Part shown: in pieces, positions 9,711 through 18,091 of the stretch
Numbering within the stretch: the stretch's first letter is position 1
Layout of the letters: every line of letters begins with the position of its first letter
From: Streptomyces xiamenensis
GTDB lineage: Bacteria; Actinomycetota; Actinomycetes; Streptomycetales; Streptomycetaceae
Assembly (NCBI RefSeq): GCF_000993785.3
Contig: NZ_CP009922.3
Location: 1,798,001 to 1,862,000 of the forward strand
Reading direction: 5' to 3'
DNA: 64,000 nt
Position numbers and translations under genes: made by a program
The notes under the pieces: model-generated
Told to the model about the DNA's origin: nothing
The model's input: only the letters and a program-made list of their open reading frames with translations
The model's database searches: none

Positions 9711-9746
9711 TTGAGGCGAGACGGTTCGTCTTGTTAGGGTGGCGTC
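9711..9746 (+). promoter_or_regulatory. Promoter of the leader ORF / APH-family gene
   Basis: A -35 box TTGAGG at 9711-9716 and a -10 box TAGGGT at 9735-9740, 18-nt spacer, predict transcription from about 9747, exactly the ATG of a 7-codon ORF. The bases just upstream of the -35 (AGATA) are A/T-rich, a feature of WhiB7/WblC-dependent promoters; that regulatory assignment is only a hypothesis. Confidence 0.65.
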
Positions 9747-9770
9747 ATGGCTTACCTCTTCTTCGTCTGA
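9747..9770 (+). CDS. Putative 7-codon leader peptide (MAYLFFV) ahead of APH-family gene
   Basis: ATG GCT TAC CTC TTC TTC GTC TGA starts at the predicted transcription start site, so it would be translated leaderlessly. It is followed by 99 nt of very G+C-rich, self-complementary sequence before the APH-family gene. Short hydrophobic/aromatic leader ORFs in front of resistance genes are known to act by ribosome-stalling attenuation (erm, cat, ARE-ABCF genes). The role here is inferred from architecture alone; a chance 7-codon ORF cannot be excluded. Confidence 0.45.
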   Translation: MAYLFFV

Positions 9771-9869
9771 GCCCGGCCCCGGCCGCCGCCGCCGTTCGCG
9801 CGGCCCACGGCCCGGCCCCGCCCCGACCTGCCCGCCGCACCCGCGGCCATCCGCTGAGACGAAGGACCC

Positions 9870-10829
9870 ATGACGCCCATGACCACCCACCTCACCGCGC
9901 GACAGCTCGCCGACCGGACCACCGCCGCCGTCGAGGCGGCCGTCGCCGCCGGGCGCGCGCTCGGCCTGACCGTCACAGAACCCACCGTGCTGCACGACGT
10001 CTTCTCCGTCGTCGTCCACCTGGCGCCCTCACCGGTGGTGGCCCGGATCCCCACCGTCCTGCCCCGCCCCGACGACCTGAACGCCCTCGCGCGCCGCCAG
10101 CGGGACGAGCTGGACGTGACACAGTGGCTCGCCGACCAGGGCGTTCCCGTCCTCGCCCCCAGCCCGCTCGTGCCGCGCGAACCCGTCCGGCGCGGCGGAT
10201 TCTCGATGACCTTCTGGGCCTACGTCGAGGAGGCCCGGGACAAGGAACCCGACTACGCGGCGAACGCCGAGAGCGTCCCCGCCCTGCACGCGGCGCTGCG
10301 CGCCTACCCGGGCCGCCTGGAGTTCCTGTCCTCGGCCGAACCCTGGTTCGTCACCGAAGCACTCGCCCGGCTGGAGCGGCACCCCGACCTCATCGGGGCC
10401 GGCGATCTGGACCGCGCCCGCCGCGAATGGCGGGTCCTGGAACCCCTCGTGCGCTCACGCGCGGCCTTCGAGGCCCGGTTCCCCGGCATCGACCTCCAGC
10501 CCGTCCACGGCGACTGCCCGCCCGCGAACATCTTCTCCGGGGCGGACGGGGACCGCTACGCCGACTTCGAGATGATCACGCTGGGGCCGGTCGAGTGGGA
10601 CCTGGCGGGACTGGGGCCCGAACTCGAAGCCGCCTACGACCGCGGCGCCCGGGACACCGGCACGAGACCGCTGGACGGCGATGTCCTGCGCTTCGTCAAC
10701 GCCGTGGGCACGCTGCGGGTGATCGCCACCCTCACGCTCATCCCGCGGCTTCCCCAGCTGACGGAGTACCTCATGCCGGCCGTCGAGCAGTGGCGGACCA
10801 CGCCGTTCGCCGGCGGCTGGGACGGCTGA
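9870..10829 (+). CDS. Aminoglycoside phosphotransferase (APH)-family kinase-like protein
   Basis: A 319-residue protein of the APH/choline kinase-like fold. Seen: an N-lobe with a beta-strand ending VVARIP, the catalytic loop VHGDCPPANIF near residue 211 (Brenner motif HGDxxxxN) and the metal-binding Asp of ADFEMI near 231, followed by WDLAGL. Members phosphorylate antibiotics or small metabolites, and many are uncharacterised. ATG 9870 follows GAAGGA; a second ATG is at 9879. The promoter plus a 7-codon leader upstream suggests translation-linked induction, as in antibiotic-resistance genes. The substrate is unknown. Confidence 0.85.
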   Translation: MTPMTTHLTARQLADRTTAAVEAAVAAGRALGLTVTEPTVLHDVFSVVVHLAPSPVVARIPTVLPRPDDLNALARRQRDELDVTQWLADQGVPVLAPSPLVPREPVRRGGFSMTFWAYVEEARDKEPDYAANAESVPALHAALRAYPGRLEFLSSAEPWFVTEALARLERHPDLIGAGDLDRARREWRVLEPLVRSRAAFEARFPGIDLQPVHGDCPPANIFSGADGDRYADFEMITLGPVEWDLAGLGPELEAAYDRGARDTGTRPLDGDVLRFVNAVGTLRVIATLTLIPRLPQLTEYLMPAVEQWRTTPFAGGWDG

Positions 10830-10841
10830 CCACCACCGGGA

Positions 10842-10886
10842 CACCCCTGGCGGGGCCGCGCCGCACGGCCGGCCCCGCCGGGGGTG
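10842..10886. terminator. Strong hairpin terminator between APH-family gene and clpX paralogue
   Basis: A 16-bp stem, 10842-10857 pairing with 10871-10886, with one T-G wobble and a 13-nt loop. It lies just after the APH-family stop and before the convergent clpX stop, so it can serve both strands. Confidence 0.75.
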
Positions 10887-10953
10887 GGGAGAGTGCCGGG
10901 CCCACGGTCCCGGACAGCCCGCACCCCGGCCGACAGCGCGTCCCCGACCCGGG

Positions 10954-12216
10954 TCACTGGCCGCGCCGTTGGTGCGGGAAGCGGGCCCGGTCCGCGTTCT
11001 CGATGACGGTGCGCTCGTCGACCACCACGTGGCTGATGTCGGAGCGGCCGGGGATCTCGTACATGAGGGGCTGCAGCACGCGCTCCATGACGCCGCGCAG
11101 CGCCCGCGCCCCGGTGCCCCTGCTGATCGCCCGCTCGATGATCGCGTCCAGCGCGGGGCGGTCGAACTCCAGCTGCACGCCGTCGAGTTCGAACAGCCGC
11201 TGGTACTGCTTGACCAGCGCGTTGCGGGGCTCGGTCAGGGTGCGCAGCAGGGCCGCCCGGTCCAGGGCGGTGACCCGGGTGATGACCGGGAGGCGGCCGA
11301 TGAACTCCGGGATGAGCCCGTACCGCACCAGGTCGGCCGGCTGCACCCCGGCGAACGGGTCGCCGGGCGGCGGCGCGGTGGCCGCCCGCAGTTCGCCGCC
11401 GAAGCCGATGCCGCGTCCGCCGAGCCGGTCGCCGACGATGGTCTCCAGGCCCGCGAAGGCCCCGGCGGCGATGAACAGCACCTGGGAGGTGTCGAGTTCG
11501 ATCAGCTCCTGCTGCGGGTGCTTGCGCCCACCCTGCGGCGGGATCGCGGCGACCGTGCCCTCCATGATCTTCAGCAGCGCCTGCTGCACCCCCTCCCCCG
11601 AGACGTCGCGGGTCAGGGAGGGGTTCTCGCTCTTGCGGGAGATCTTGTCGATCTCGTCGAGGTAGATGATGCCGGTCTCGGCGCGCGCCACATCGAAGTC
11701 GGCGGCCTGGAGCAGCTTGAGCAGGATGTTCTCGACATCCTCGCCGACGTAGCCGGCCTCGGTGAGGGCGGTGGCGTCGGCGATGGCGAAGGGCACGTTC
11801 AGGGAACGGGCCAGCGTCTGGGCCAGGTACGTCTTGCCGCAGCCGGTGGGGCCGAGCAGCAGGATGTTGGACTTGGCAAGCTCGACGGGCCGTTCGCCGT
11901 TCTCCTCGGCGGCGGCGGTGCCGCGCACCCTCTTGTAGTGGTTGTAGACGGCCACCGCCAGGGCGCGCTTGGCGTCCTCCTGGCCGATGACGTACTGGTC
12001 CAGATAGCGGTGGATCTCGCGGGGCCTGGGCAGTTCGGTGGGCAGGCTCTCGTCGGGCCTGCCCAGCTCCTCCTCGATCAGGTCGTTGCACACCCCGACG
12101 CACTCGACGCAGATGTAGACCCCGGCGGGGCCGGCGATCAGCCGGCGGACCTGCTCCTGGGTCTTGCCGCAGAACGAGCACTTGAGCGAGTGGTCGGCGT
12201 CATCGTCGCGCGCCAT
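10954..12216 (-). CDS. clpX: ClpX-type unfoldase (stand-alone, no clpP adjacent)
   Basis: A 420-residue AAA+ unfoldase that feeds substrates to ClpP. Seen: zinc-binding C13/C16/C36/C39, Walker A GPTGCGKT near 120, pore-loop GYVGED, Walker [31 protein letters not shown], the RKH loop (GRKHP), the IGF ClpP-docking loop (GRGIGFGG) and sensor-2 GARALR. Nothing essential is missing. ATG 12216 gives the usual MAR.. start; an in-frame TTG at 12222 has the better-spaced GGAGGG. It differs from the usual actinobacterial ClpX (one-residue insert GPAGVYIC, Gln/Arg-rich C-terminus) and is not beside clpP, so it may be a second paralogue; the rest of the genome is not visible. Confidence 0.92.
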   Translation of the reverse strand: MARDDDADHSLKCSFCGKTQEQVRRLIAGPAGVYICVECVGVCNDLIEEELGRPDESLPTELPRPREIHRYLDQYVIGQEDAKRALAVAVYNHYKRVRGTAAAEENGERPVELAKSNILLLGPTGCGKTYLAQTLARSLNVPFAIADATALTEAGYVGEDVENILLKLLQAADFDVARAETGIIYLDEIDKISRKSENPSLTRDVSGEGVQQALLKIMEGTVAAIPPQGGRKHPQQELIELDTSQVLFIAAGAFAGLETIVGDRLGGRGIGFGGELRAATAPPPGDPFAGVQPADLVRYGLIPEFIGRLPVITRVTALDRAALLRTLTEPRNALVKQYQRLFELDGVQLEFDRPALDAIIERAISRGTGARALRGVMERVLQPLMYEIPGRSDISHVVVDERTVIENADRARFPHQRRGQ

Positions 12217-12312
12217 GACCAAGTGTCAGCCCTCCTCGGTGCCCTTCTCGACATGTCATCAGATGATCTTGCCACCTGAGCGCGGATGAGGAACCTGGGG
12301 AGGGCCGTACCG

Positions 12313-15300
12313 TCAGCCGGCCGCCGCCACCGTGCTCCGCCACCCCGGCAGCAGTTCGTCCAGCAACGCCTCCGTCTGCGCCGGCAACGCCTGTGCCGGG
12401 CCGTACAGATGCGCGTGGTGCGCGAGCAGCCAGTCGGCCGCCCCGCGCAGCCAGTCCGCCTTGCCGGTCGCCTTCGCCGACCGCAGCAGCTCGTTCCACA
12501 GCCGCTCATCGGTCGGCGAGGCGGCGAGCGCGGACCTGATCGCCACATACGCCTGCTCACTGCCGCCGCTCGCCAGCTGCTCGGCCGCCAGCTTCAGCGC
12601 GATCTCCGAGACCAGCAACGGGTATTGCGCGTCCACGATCTCATGCTCCAGCCAGCCGAACCGGCCGCCCTCCCGCTGCCCCTGGAGCAGCGGTCCGCGC
12701 GCCAGGCTCAGCGCGTCCGTGAGCTGCCGCTTGCGCTCGGCCGCGACACCGCCGCCGACCGACACCGCCTGGTGGTGCAGGGTGCGCAGCACATCCCAGT
12801 CCGAGACGATCCCCGGCGCCAGCGACAGCCGGCCGTCCTCGGCCGTCAACAGCCGGGGGGCGCCCGCCGCGTCCGTGCCGAGCCACTCCCGCAGCCGGCC
12901 GATCAGGGCCTCCCGTACGTCGTCCGGCACACCGCGCGGCCACAGCGCGGACGCCAGCACCCGGGGGTGCACGCCCTCGCGGTGCAGCAGCAACAGCGCC
13001 AGCGCCTCGCGCAGTTGCTCACCGCGCTCCGGATCGGGCACGGACAGCCCGGTGATCTCGTACCCGCCCATCACCTGGGCATACACGTCGGGCTTGCCGC
13101 GCTGGCTCAGGTCCACGGCGAACGCGGGCCCGGCGGCGCCCGCCGCGCCGCCGCCCGGCTCCCGGGTCAGCTCGGCGAACAGCTCCACCACCGCGGCGCG
13201 CTGGGCGGCGGGCAGCAGCTGGGCGGTCAGTTCCAGGCCCATCTCCGGCTCGGTCAGCACCCCTTCGCCCGAGATCTCGAACTCCCAGGCGATGCCCGGC
13301 AGATCGGGACGGTCCGAGGTCACCAGATAGCCGATGCCCAGCTGCGCGGAGACCGCGGCCAGCGCCGCCAGCCGGTCCGCCTGCTCGGCCGTCGGCACCG
13401 CGCCGATCAGCACCAGATGCGGCGCCCACTGCTGCTGCCTGGCCGGCCCCGTGCGGCCCGTCAGGATCGACTCCTGCCCGGTGTGCCGCAGCGCGCCGCG
13501 GCGCAGATTGGTCTCGGTCTCCATGACCTCCAGCAGCCCGGCGACATCGTCGAGATACCGCGCGCGGGTGGGGGCCAGGGCCGTCAGCTCGCCGCCGAAA
13601 CCGACCAGGGTGACCGTCATCCGGTCCGCCCAGCCGCTGGTGGCCAGTTCGGCGGCGATGGAGGCCAGCACCGCCTCGCGGTCGGCGCGGGCGCCGGTCA
13701 CCGAGACGATGCCGGGCACCGCCTCCAGGTTGAGCAGCAGCCGCATGTCGTCGCGCACGCCCAGGGACACCAGGCCGGGGTAGGGGGCTTCCGCGTCCGG
13801 CGCGCCGCCGTCGGCGGGGAGCGCGTCGCGGCGCACCGTCCAGTACGTGTCGGACTGGCCCGGCCGCCACGGGGCGGGCGGGCGTCCGGCCGGGGCGGCC
13901 AGCTGGAGGTGGAGTTCGTGGTCGGTCAGCCAGGCCGCGTACACCGGGGGCAGCACTTTGCCCTCGGAGTCCAGCGCGGCGGACAGCCGGCGCAGCGCGT
14001 GGTCGAGGAAGGCGACCGCGTCCGGGGCGGCGCCCACCAGCAGCGCGTCGCGGACGTTGTGCGCGGCGGTGGAGCCCGGCGCCAGGTCGTCGCCCACGCC
14101 ACGGCCCGCGAGGGTCCCGGCGGCCGACTGCCACAGCGCGTTGCGGCGGGTACGGCCCAGCGCCATCAGCAGCCCGGCGGCGAGCAGCGGAGCGCCGAGC
14201 AGCGCCTCGGGCAGCCCGAACCCGCCGTCGTCCTCGGCGGTCGCGGCGGCCTCGGGAGCGTCCTGCGGCGCCTGGTCGGGAAGTTGCTGGAACGGCGTGG
14301 TGTCGAAGGCGGGCAGCGAGGGGGCGTTCCCGGCGTCCTCGGGTGCCAGGCCCAGCTCGGGAACGCCGATGCCGGCCTGATCGGCCCCGGTGTCGGCGCC
14401 GCCGCCGGATCCGGCGTCGGTTCCGCCGCCCCCTCCCGCGCCCGGCTCGGCCGAGGGCCACGCGGTGTCCCCGGTGCGCTGGTACTCCCGGAACTCCTCG
14501 ACCTCGTCCTGCGACAGCTCCTCGGCCTCATGCGGCATCTCGACCAGCTCGCCGCCGTGCGCGTCGGCCGGCATCTCCAGAATCCAGCCGGGACGGATCA
14601 GCGACGCCTCGGTCAGCTTCGAACCGTCCGGCTGCACCCGGTCCTTGTTGAGCTGGTAGATCTCCTTGTAGCGCAGCCCGTCGTCCAGGTGCCGCTCGGA
14701 GATGCCCCACAGGGTGTCGTGGTGCCGGCCCTCCGGCGGCTGGATGCGGTAGTACTTGGTCGCCGCCTCCGCCGACTCCTCCTCGCCCGCCGCCTCGTTG
14801 GGCAGCGCCATGGCGGGCTCCACGTCGTTGCCGCCACCGCCGCCGCCCGGCAGATAGGCGTACTCGGGCCCGGCGCCTCCGGGGGTCTGCTGGGCCTCCG
14901 CCACCACCTGCGAGGAGTTGCCGCCGTCGAAGGCCCCGCCGATGCCGCTCAGCCCCGGCACGAACGACGCCGCGGAGGCGGTGACCAGCAGCAGCATCCC
15001 CACCAGCTGCCGCGCCAGCAGCTGGCTGGGCCCGGCGCCCGGCACCCGGGCCGGAATGCCCACCCCGGACAGCGCGGCCTTGACCTCCACCAGCACACAC
15101 GCGGTGAACTGCGCCCAGGCCACCCACACCAGCAGCGCCAGCACCTTCATGAAGGCGGTGGTGCTGATCTCCTCCTGGAGGGTGTCAAGACCCGGCATGG
15201 TGCGCGGCAGCGGCCAGCCGATCAGCGTGGCCAGGGAGAACGGCACGCCGACGACGAGCGCGGCCAGCGCCACGAAGGCGAGGGCCGCCTTCATGATGTC

Positions 15301-15348
15301 GCTGAAGCTGCGCCCGGCCTTCACGGGCACCGGCGTTCGGTTCGCCAT
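12313..15348 (-). CDS. LysM and BTAD-domain membrane protein of the Tad pilus cluster
   Basis: A 1011-residue protein, last gene of the Tad operon. Seen: N-terminal membrane helices (about 18-42, 70-92, 115-138), a Gly/Glu-rich linker, a LysM peptidoglycan-binding domain (about 209-258, with HDTLWGISERHL and LIRPGWILEMP), another hydrophobic helix near 390-405 with LLGAPLLAAGLLMALG, a large middle domain, and a C-terminal bacterial transcriptional activation (BTAD/TPR) domain (about 855-1000) as in SARP regulators but without a DNA-binding OmpR-like domain. The BTAD probably serves protein contacts in pilus assembly. A ribosome binding site GGGGAG lies 8 nt before ATG. Proteins with this fusion are commonly the tail of actinobacterial tad loci; the exact role is unknown. 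Confidence 0.85.
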   Translation of the reverse strand: MANRTPVPVKAGRSFSDIMKAALAFVALAALVVGVPFSLATLIGWPLPRTMPGLDTLQEEISTTAFMKVLALLVWVAWAQFTACVLVEVKAALSGVGIPARVPGAGPSQLLARQLVGMLLLVTASAASFVPGLSGIGGAFDGGNSSQVVAEAQQTPGGAGPEYAYLPGGGGGGNDVEPAMALPNEAAGEEESAEAATKYYRIQPPEGRHHDTLWGISERHLDDGLRYKEIYQLNKDRVQPDGSKLTEASLIRPGWILEMPADAHGGELVEMPHEAEELSQDEVEEFREYQRTGDTAWPSAEPGAGGGGGTDAGSGGGADTGADQAGIGVPELGLAPEDAGNAPSLPAFDTTPFQQLPDQAPQDAPEAAATAEDDGGFGLPEALLGAPLLAAGLLMALGRTRRNALWQSAAGTLAGRGVGDDLAPGSTAAHNVRDALLVGAAPDAVAFLDHALRRLSAALDSEGKVLPPVYAAWLTDHELHLQLAAPAGRPPAPWRPGQSDTYWTVRRDALPADGGAPDAEAPYPGLVSLGVRDDMRLLLNLEAVPGIVSVTGARADREAVLASIAAELATSGWADRMTVTLVGFGGELTALAPTRARYLDDVAGLLEVMETETNLRRGALRHTGQESILTGRTGPARQQQWAPHLVLIGAVPTAEQADRLAALAAVSAQLGIGYLVTSDRPDLPGIAWEFEISGEGVLTEPEMGLELTAQLLPAAQRAAVVELFAELTREPGGGAAGAAGPAFAVDLSQRGKPDVYAQVMGGYEITGLSVPDPERGEQLREALALLLLHREGVHPRVLASALWPRGVPDDVREALIGRLREWLGTDAAGAPRLLTAEDGRLSLAPGIVSDWDVLRTLHHQAVSVGGGVAAERKRQLTDALSLARGPLLQGQREGGRFGWLEHEIVDAQYPLLVSEIALKLAAEQLASGGSEQAYVAIRSALAASPTDERLWNELLRSAKATGKADWLRGAADWLLAHHAHLYGPAQALPAQTEALLDELLPGWRSTVAAAG

Positions 15349-15385
15349 GACGTGAACTCCCCGATGGTGATGGATCAGTGGTCGA

Positions 15386-15886
15386 TCAGTTGATCTGGGC
15401 CTCGGCGGTGGCCGTGCCCCAGACCTCGAGCGGACGGTCGAAGAAGAACCCGGTGAACACCGGGCGGTAGGTCAGCCGGATCTGTACCGTGACCCGGTCC
15501 ACGGACGCCTGCGAACAGGCGGACGCGGCGATGTCCGCCGCGTTCATGTCCACCGAAGCAGCGTACTCGGCGACCCGGTTGGCGCAGTTCCCGAAGTTGA
15601 TGGGGGCGTTGCCGAGACCTTCGCGCAGCGCCTCCTCGTCGAGGTCCTGGGCGGCGTACCTGGCGGCCTGTTCGGCGATGTCGGCGGCCCGCTCCCGCTG
15701 GTGGATGGCGAGTCCGCCGTCCACCACGAACGCGGCCAGCGCCAGCACGACGATCGCGAAGAAGATGACCAGGACGGCGCCCGAGCCGCGGTCGGAGCCG
15801 TCGGCGGGGCCGGTGAGCCGCCGCCACCGGGGCATCGCGCCCGCCCCGCTCCCGCTGTCCACCGCCGTCTCCTTCTCCCCGTTCAT
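15386..15886 (-). CDS. TadG-like pseudopilin/anchor protein (pilus assembly)
   Basis: A 166-residue protein with an N-terminal hydrophobic helix preceded by GSDRGSGAVLVIFF (residues about 30-57). This is the TadG/TadE-like start: a short cytoplasmic segment, one membrane helix, then an extracytoplasmic domain with two cysteines. The ATG overlaps the stop of the preceding tadE by 4 bp (ATGA), which fixes the start and implies translational coupling. In actinobacterial Tad systems TadE/TadG-like minor pilins shape or initiate the Flp fibre. Shorter than proteobacterial TadG, with no von Willebrand domain. Confidence 0.8.
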   Translation of the reverse strand: MNGEKETAVDSGSGAGAMPRWRRLTGPADGSDRGSGAVLVIFFAIVVLALAAFVVDGGLAIHQRERAADIAEQAARYAAQDLDEEALREGLGNAPINFGNCANRVAEYAASVDMNAADIAASACSQASVDRVTVQIRLTYRPVFTGFFFDRPLEVWGTATAEAQIN

Positions 15887-16305
15887 CCCGACCTCCGGTA
15901 CGGGTCGATCGGCGAACTGGACGCCCCGCTGAGGGTGGAGGCGACGGGCACTCCGAGCATGTCCAGCGCGCGCACCTTGCAGCTGACCCGCACGCTGAAC
16001 AGCGAGCCCGCCTCGTGCCCGCCGCCCGAGGTCACCTCGACCCGGACCGTACCGCCCACGCACACCTCGCCCAGTTCCCGCTCGGCGGTACGGGCGGCGG
16101 CGGAGGCGGCGGAGGCGCCGTCCCGCTCCAGCGAGCCGGCCCGCGCCGCGTCCCGGGCCGCGCCGCTGACGGCGGCGCGCCCGGAGACCTGCTGGCCCAT
16201 CGCGACCAGCACCAGGATGAAGGCGATCATGAGCGGCGCGAGGAACACCACCTCGACGGAGGACAGGCCCCGGTCGTCGCGCTGCGCGGCGGCCACGGAA
16301 CTCAC
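15883..16305 (-). CDS. TadE-like minor pilin
   Basis: A 140-residue TadE family protein. After DDRGLSSVEVVFLAPLM comes a membrane helix (about 13-38) with the Glu at +5 typical of type IV-like prepilins, then a small extracytoplasmic domain with a conserved Cys pair. The GTG start overlaps the stop of the upstream TadE gene (GTGA) and its own stop overlaps the next ATG, so the three tadE/tadG-like genes form a coupled block. Confidence 0.82.
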   Translation of the reverse strand: MSSVAAAQRDDRGLSSVEVVFLAPLMIAFILVLVAMGQQVSGRAAVSGAARDAARAGSLERDGASAASAAARTAERELGEVCVGGTVRVEVTSGGGHEAGSLFSVRVSCKVRALDMLGVPVASTLSGASSSPIDPYRRSG

Positions 16306-16781
16306 CCCCCGTCCGGCACGAAACGCTCGACCGGCCCCTCGGACGAGGCCCGTACGGTCATGGTCATGCCCGGCACGATGGACGGCACGGTGGCATGCAC
16401 CTCCACCCGTACGGTGTCCGGCGCCGGCAAGGTGGTGTACACCGACGGCGGGGAGTCGAACATGCCCCGGCCCAGCTGGTCGATGTAGTCGTACGACTTC
16501 TCCCGGGCCTTGGACTGCCAGCCCATCGGATCGGCGTCCGCCTCCGCGCGGGCGGTGCGGGCGCCGGCCTGTGCGGCGGCCTTGGCGACGTCCTGGGCGA
16601 AGGAGTACATGGCGAACTGCACGGCCCCGAAGATCAGGAAGAACATGAGCGGGGTGAGGAAGACGAATTCGATCGCCGAGCTGCCGCGGTCACCGCGCTC
16701 GCCGCGGCGCAGCACGGCGCCGCCCCGGTCGGAGCCTTCCCCGATCCGGCGGCGCAGCCAGCGGCCCGCTCGCTTGGTCAT
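16302..16781 (-). CDS. TadE-like minor pilin
   Basis: A 159-residue TadE-like protein with a basic N-terminus (MTKRAGRWLRRR), then GDRGSSAIEFVFLTPLMFFLI, a prepilin-type helix with Glu five residues after the putative processing position, and a C-terminal extracytoplasmic domain. ATG 16781 is chosen: it follows a G-rich stretch (ACGGGG) and is the only Met start near the conserved region, although the frame stays open far upstream through repeat DNA. Stop/start overlap (GTGA) with the next tadE. Confidence 0.8.
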   Translation of the reverse strand: MTKRAGRWLRRRIGEGSDRGGAVLRRGERGDRGSSAIEFVFLTPLMFFLIFGAVQFAMYSFAQDVAKAAAQAGARTARAEADADPMGWQSKAREKSYDYIDQLGRGMFDSPPSVYTTLPAPDTVRVEVHATVPSIVPGMTMTVRASSEGPVERFVPDGG

Positions 16782-16856
16782 CCCCGTGTACTCCCCGTAC
16801 TTCCCGTGTTCCCCGTTGTCCCGGTGCTCCCCGTACTCCCGTGCTCCCCGCGTCCC
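16782..16856. repeat. Degenerate 8-12-bp tandem repeat upstream of tadE
   Basis: About 75 bp made of imperfect copies of CCCCGTAC / CCCCGTGT / TCCCGTG (plus-strand view), lying between the Flp pilin stop and the tadE start. On the minus strand it is a run of GGGGAGTAC-like units that end in the tadE ribosome-binding region. It may vary in copy number between strains. Not CRISPR: units are far too short and abut directly. Confidence 0.65.
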
Positions 16857-16882
16857 CGCCGGCCCGCGGTACGGGCGCCCGC

Positions 16883-17113
16883 TCAGCAGTCCGCGTAGTT
16901 CACCGCGCCCTGGATGCACTCGCTCACGTTGCCGGCCCGGTCGTCGATCGCGTTCATGATCACGGCCGCCACCCCGGCGACGATGCCGACCACCACCGCC
17001 GCGATGATGACCCACTCGATGGCGGAGGCACCGCGGTCACGGTCGGCGCCCGCCGTCCGGGAGCGCACCAGGGCGACCAGATAATCGGCCGCCGCGAAAC
17101 GGAACTTGCTCAT
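16883..17113 (-). CDS. flp: Flp-type major pilin precursor
   Basis: A 76-residue small prepilin with a charged leader of about 28 residues, then DRGASAIEWVIIAAVVVGIVAG: a Gly followed by Ala with Glu at mature position 5 and a hydrophobic helix, the hallmark of Flp pilins cleaved by a TadV-type prepilin peptidase. The mature chain would be about 48 residues with a C-terminal Cys pair (SEC...ADC). Ribosome binding site GAGAGG. Lies between tadC and tadE. No prepilin peptidase gene is in the window, so it must be elsewhere. Confidence 0.88.
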   Translation of the reverse strand: MSKFRFAAADYLVALVRSRTAGADRDRGASAIEWVIIAAVVVGIVAGVAAVIMNAIDDRAGNVSECIQGAVNYADC

Positions 17114-17134
17114 GTCACTTACCTCTCAAGCTGG

Positions 17135-18091
17135 TCATGCCGAGAACACCCGCATTCCGGCCGGATAGATCAGAAAGATCAGAAATCCCAAGCACAGCAG
17201 CAGCTGCGCGATCAGCATCGACTGCGATTTCTCCCCCGCGCTTCCCTCGATCTCGGCGAGTTCGCGGTGCCGCATCGTCTCCGAACGGGCGGAGAGCGAG
17301 GCCCGCACCTTCGCGCCGTCGTCCGCGACCAGCGCCAGGGACGCGGACAGATCCTTCAGTTCGTCGACGCCCACCTCGTCACCGAGCTTGCCCAGTGCCT
17401 GCCACTGCGTCAATCCGGTGATCCGGGCGTCCGCCAGCGCCGACTGGATGCGCCGCAGCGCCCAGCCGTCGCTCACCTCGGCCGCCGCCTTCAGCGCCTC
17501 CGGCAGGCCGCGCCCGCCGGCCAGGCTCATGGCCACCAGGTCCAGGTAGGCCGCCACCACCCGGCGGAAGTCACGCCGCCGCGCCTTGGCGTCCCGCCGT
17601 ACCTCCAGGTCGGGGAGGAAGAAGAACACGGCGGCGAACACCAGCGCCATCCACACCGGGATGACGGGGCTGGCACCGAAGCCGATCAGCCAGGCCATGG
17701 AGAACAGGAAGGGCCCGAAGAACAGCCCCGCCGCCGCCAGTACCACCTTCTGCGCCAGGAACGACTCCCAGGTGCGGTCCAGCAGCGCGAGGTCGGCCCG
17801 CAGCGAGCGCTGTTCCCAGCCGCGCTGCACGTACAGCTCGGCCAGCCGCTCCCCGATCCGCTCCTGCGCCTCGTCGAACCGGCTGGGCTTCTTGCCCGCG
17901 TCCGCGCCGCCCTGGTGCGGCACGGCGCTGTACGGGACGTGCCCGAACCCGCCGCGCTGGCGCAGCGCGTCGATGCGGGCGACGGTGGCCACCGAGCTGC
18001 GCCGGGTGGGCATCAGGGCCCGGATCAGGGCGTACGCCCCGAGGCCGAAGACCGCCCCGACCAGAACGGCCGTGGTGATGTCGGAGTTCAC
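17135..18091 (-). CDS. tadC: TadC-like inner-membrane platform protein (T2SS F domain)
   Basis: A 318-residue membrane protein with a T2SSF domain: helices at about 8-26, 125-165 and 285-310 flank a cytoplasmic helical region containing LDLVAMSLAGGRGLPEALKAA. The start GTG 18091 overlaps the tadB stop by 4 bp (GTGA), which sets the start. With TadB it forms the platform that the TadA ATPase turns to assemble or retract the Flp pilus. Confidence 0.88.
   Translation of the reverse strand: MNSDITTAVLVGAVFGLGAYALIRALMPTRRSSVATVARIDALRQRGGFGHVPYSAVPHQGGADAGKKPSRFDEAQERIGERLAELYVQRGWEQRSLRADLALLDRTWESFLAQKVVLAAAGLFFGPFLFSMAWLIGFGASPVIPVWMALVFAAVFFFLPDLEVRRDAKARRRDFRRVVAAYLDLVAMSLAGGRGLPEALKAAAEVSDGWALRRIQSALADARITGLTQWQALGKLGDEVGVDELKDLSASLALVADDGAKVRASLSARSETMRHRELAEIEGSAGEKSQSMLIAQLLLCLGFLIFLIYPAGMRVFSA

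Noticed and set aside
12286..15393. Plus-strand open frame of about 1035 codons
   Set aside because: Antisense shadow of the LysM-BTAD gene, low complexity, no recognisable domain.
16782..16856. Possible CRISPR-like array
   Set aside because: Units are 8-12 bp, degenerate and contiguous; no spacers and no cas genes.
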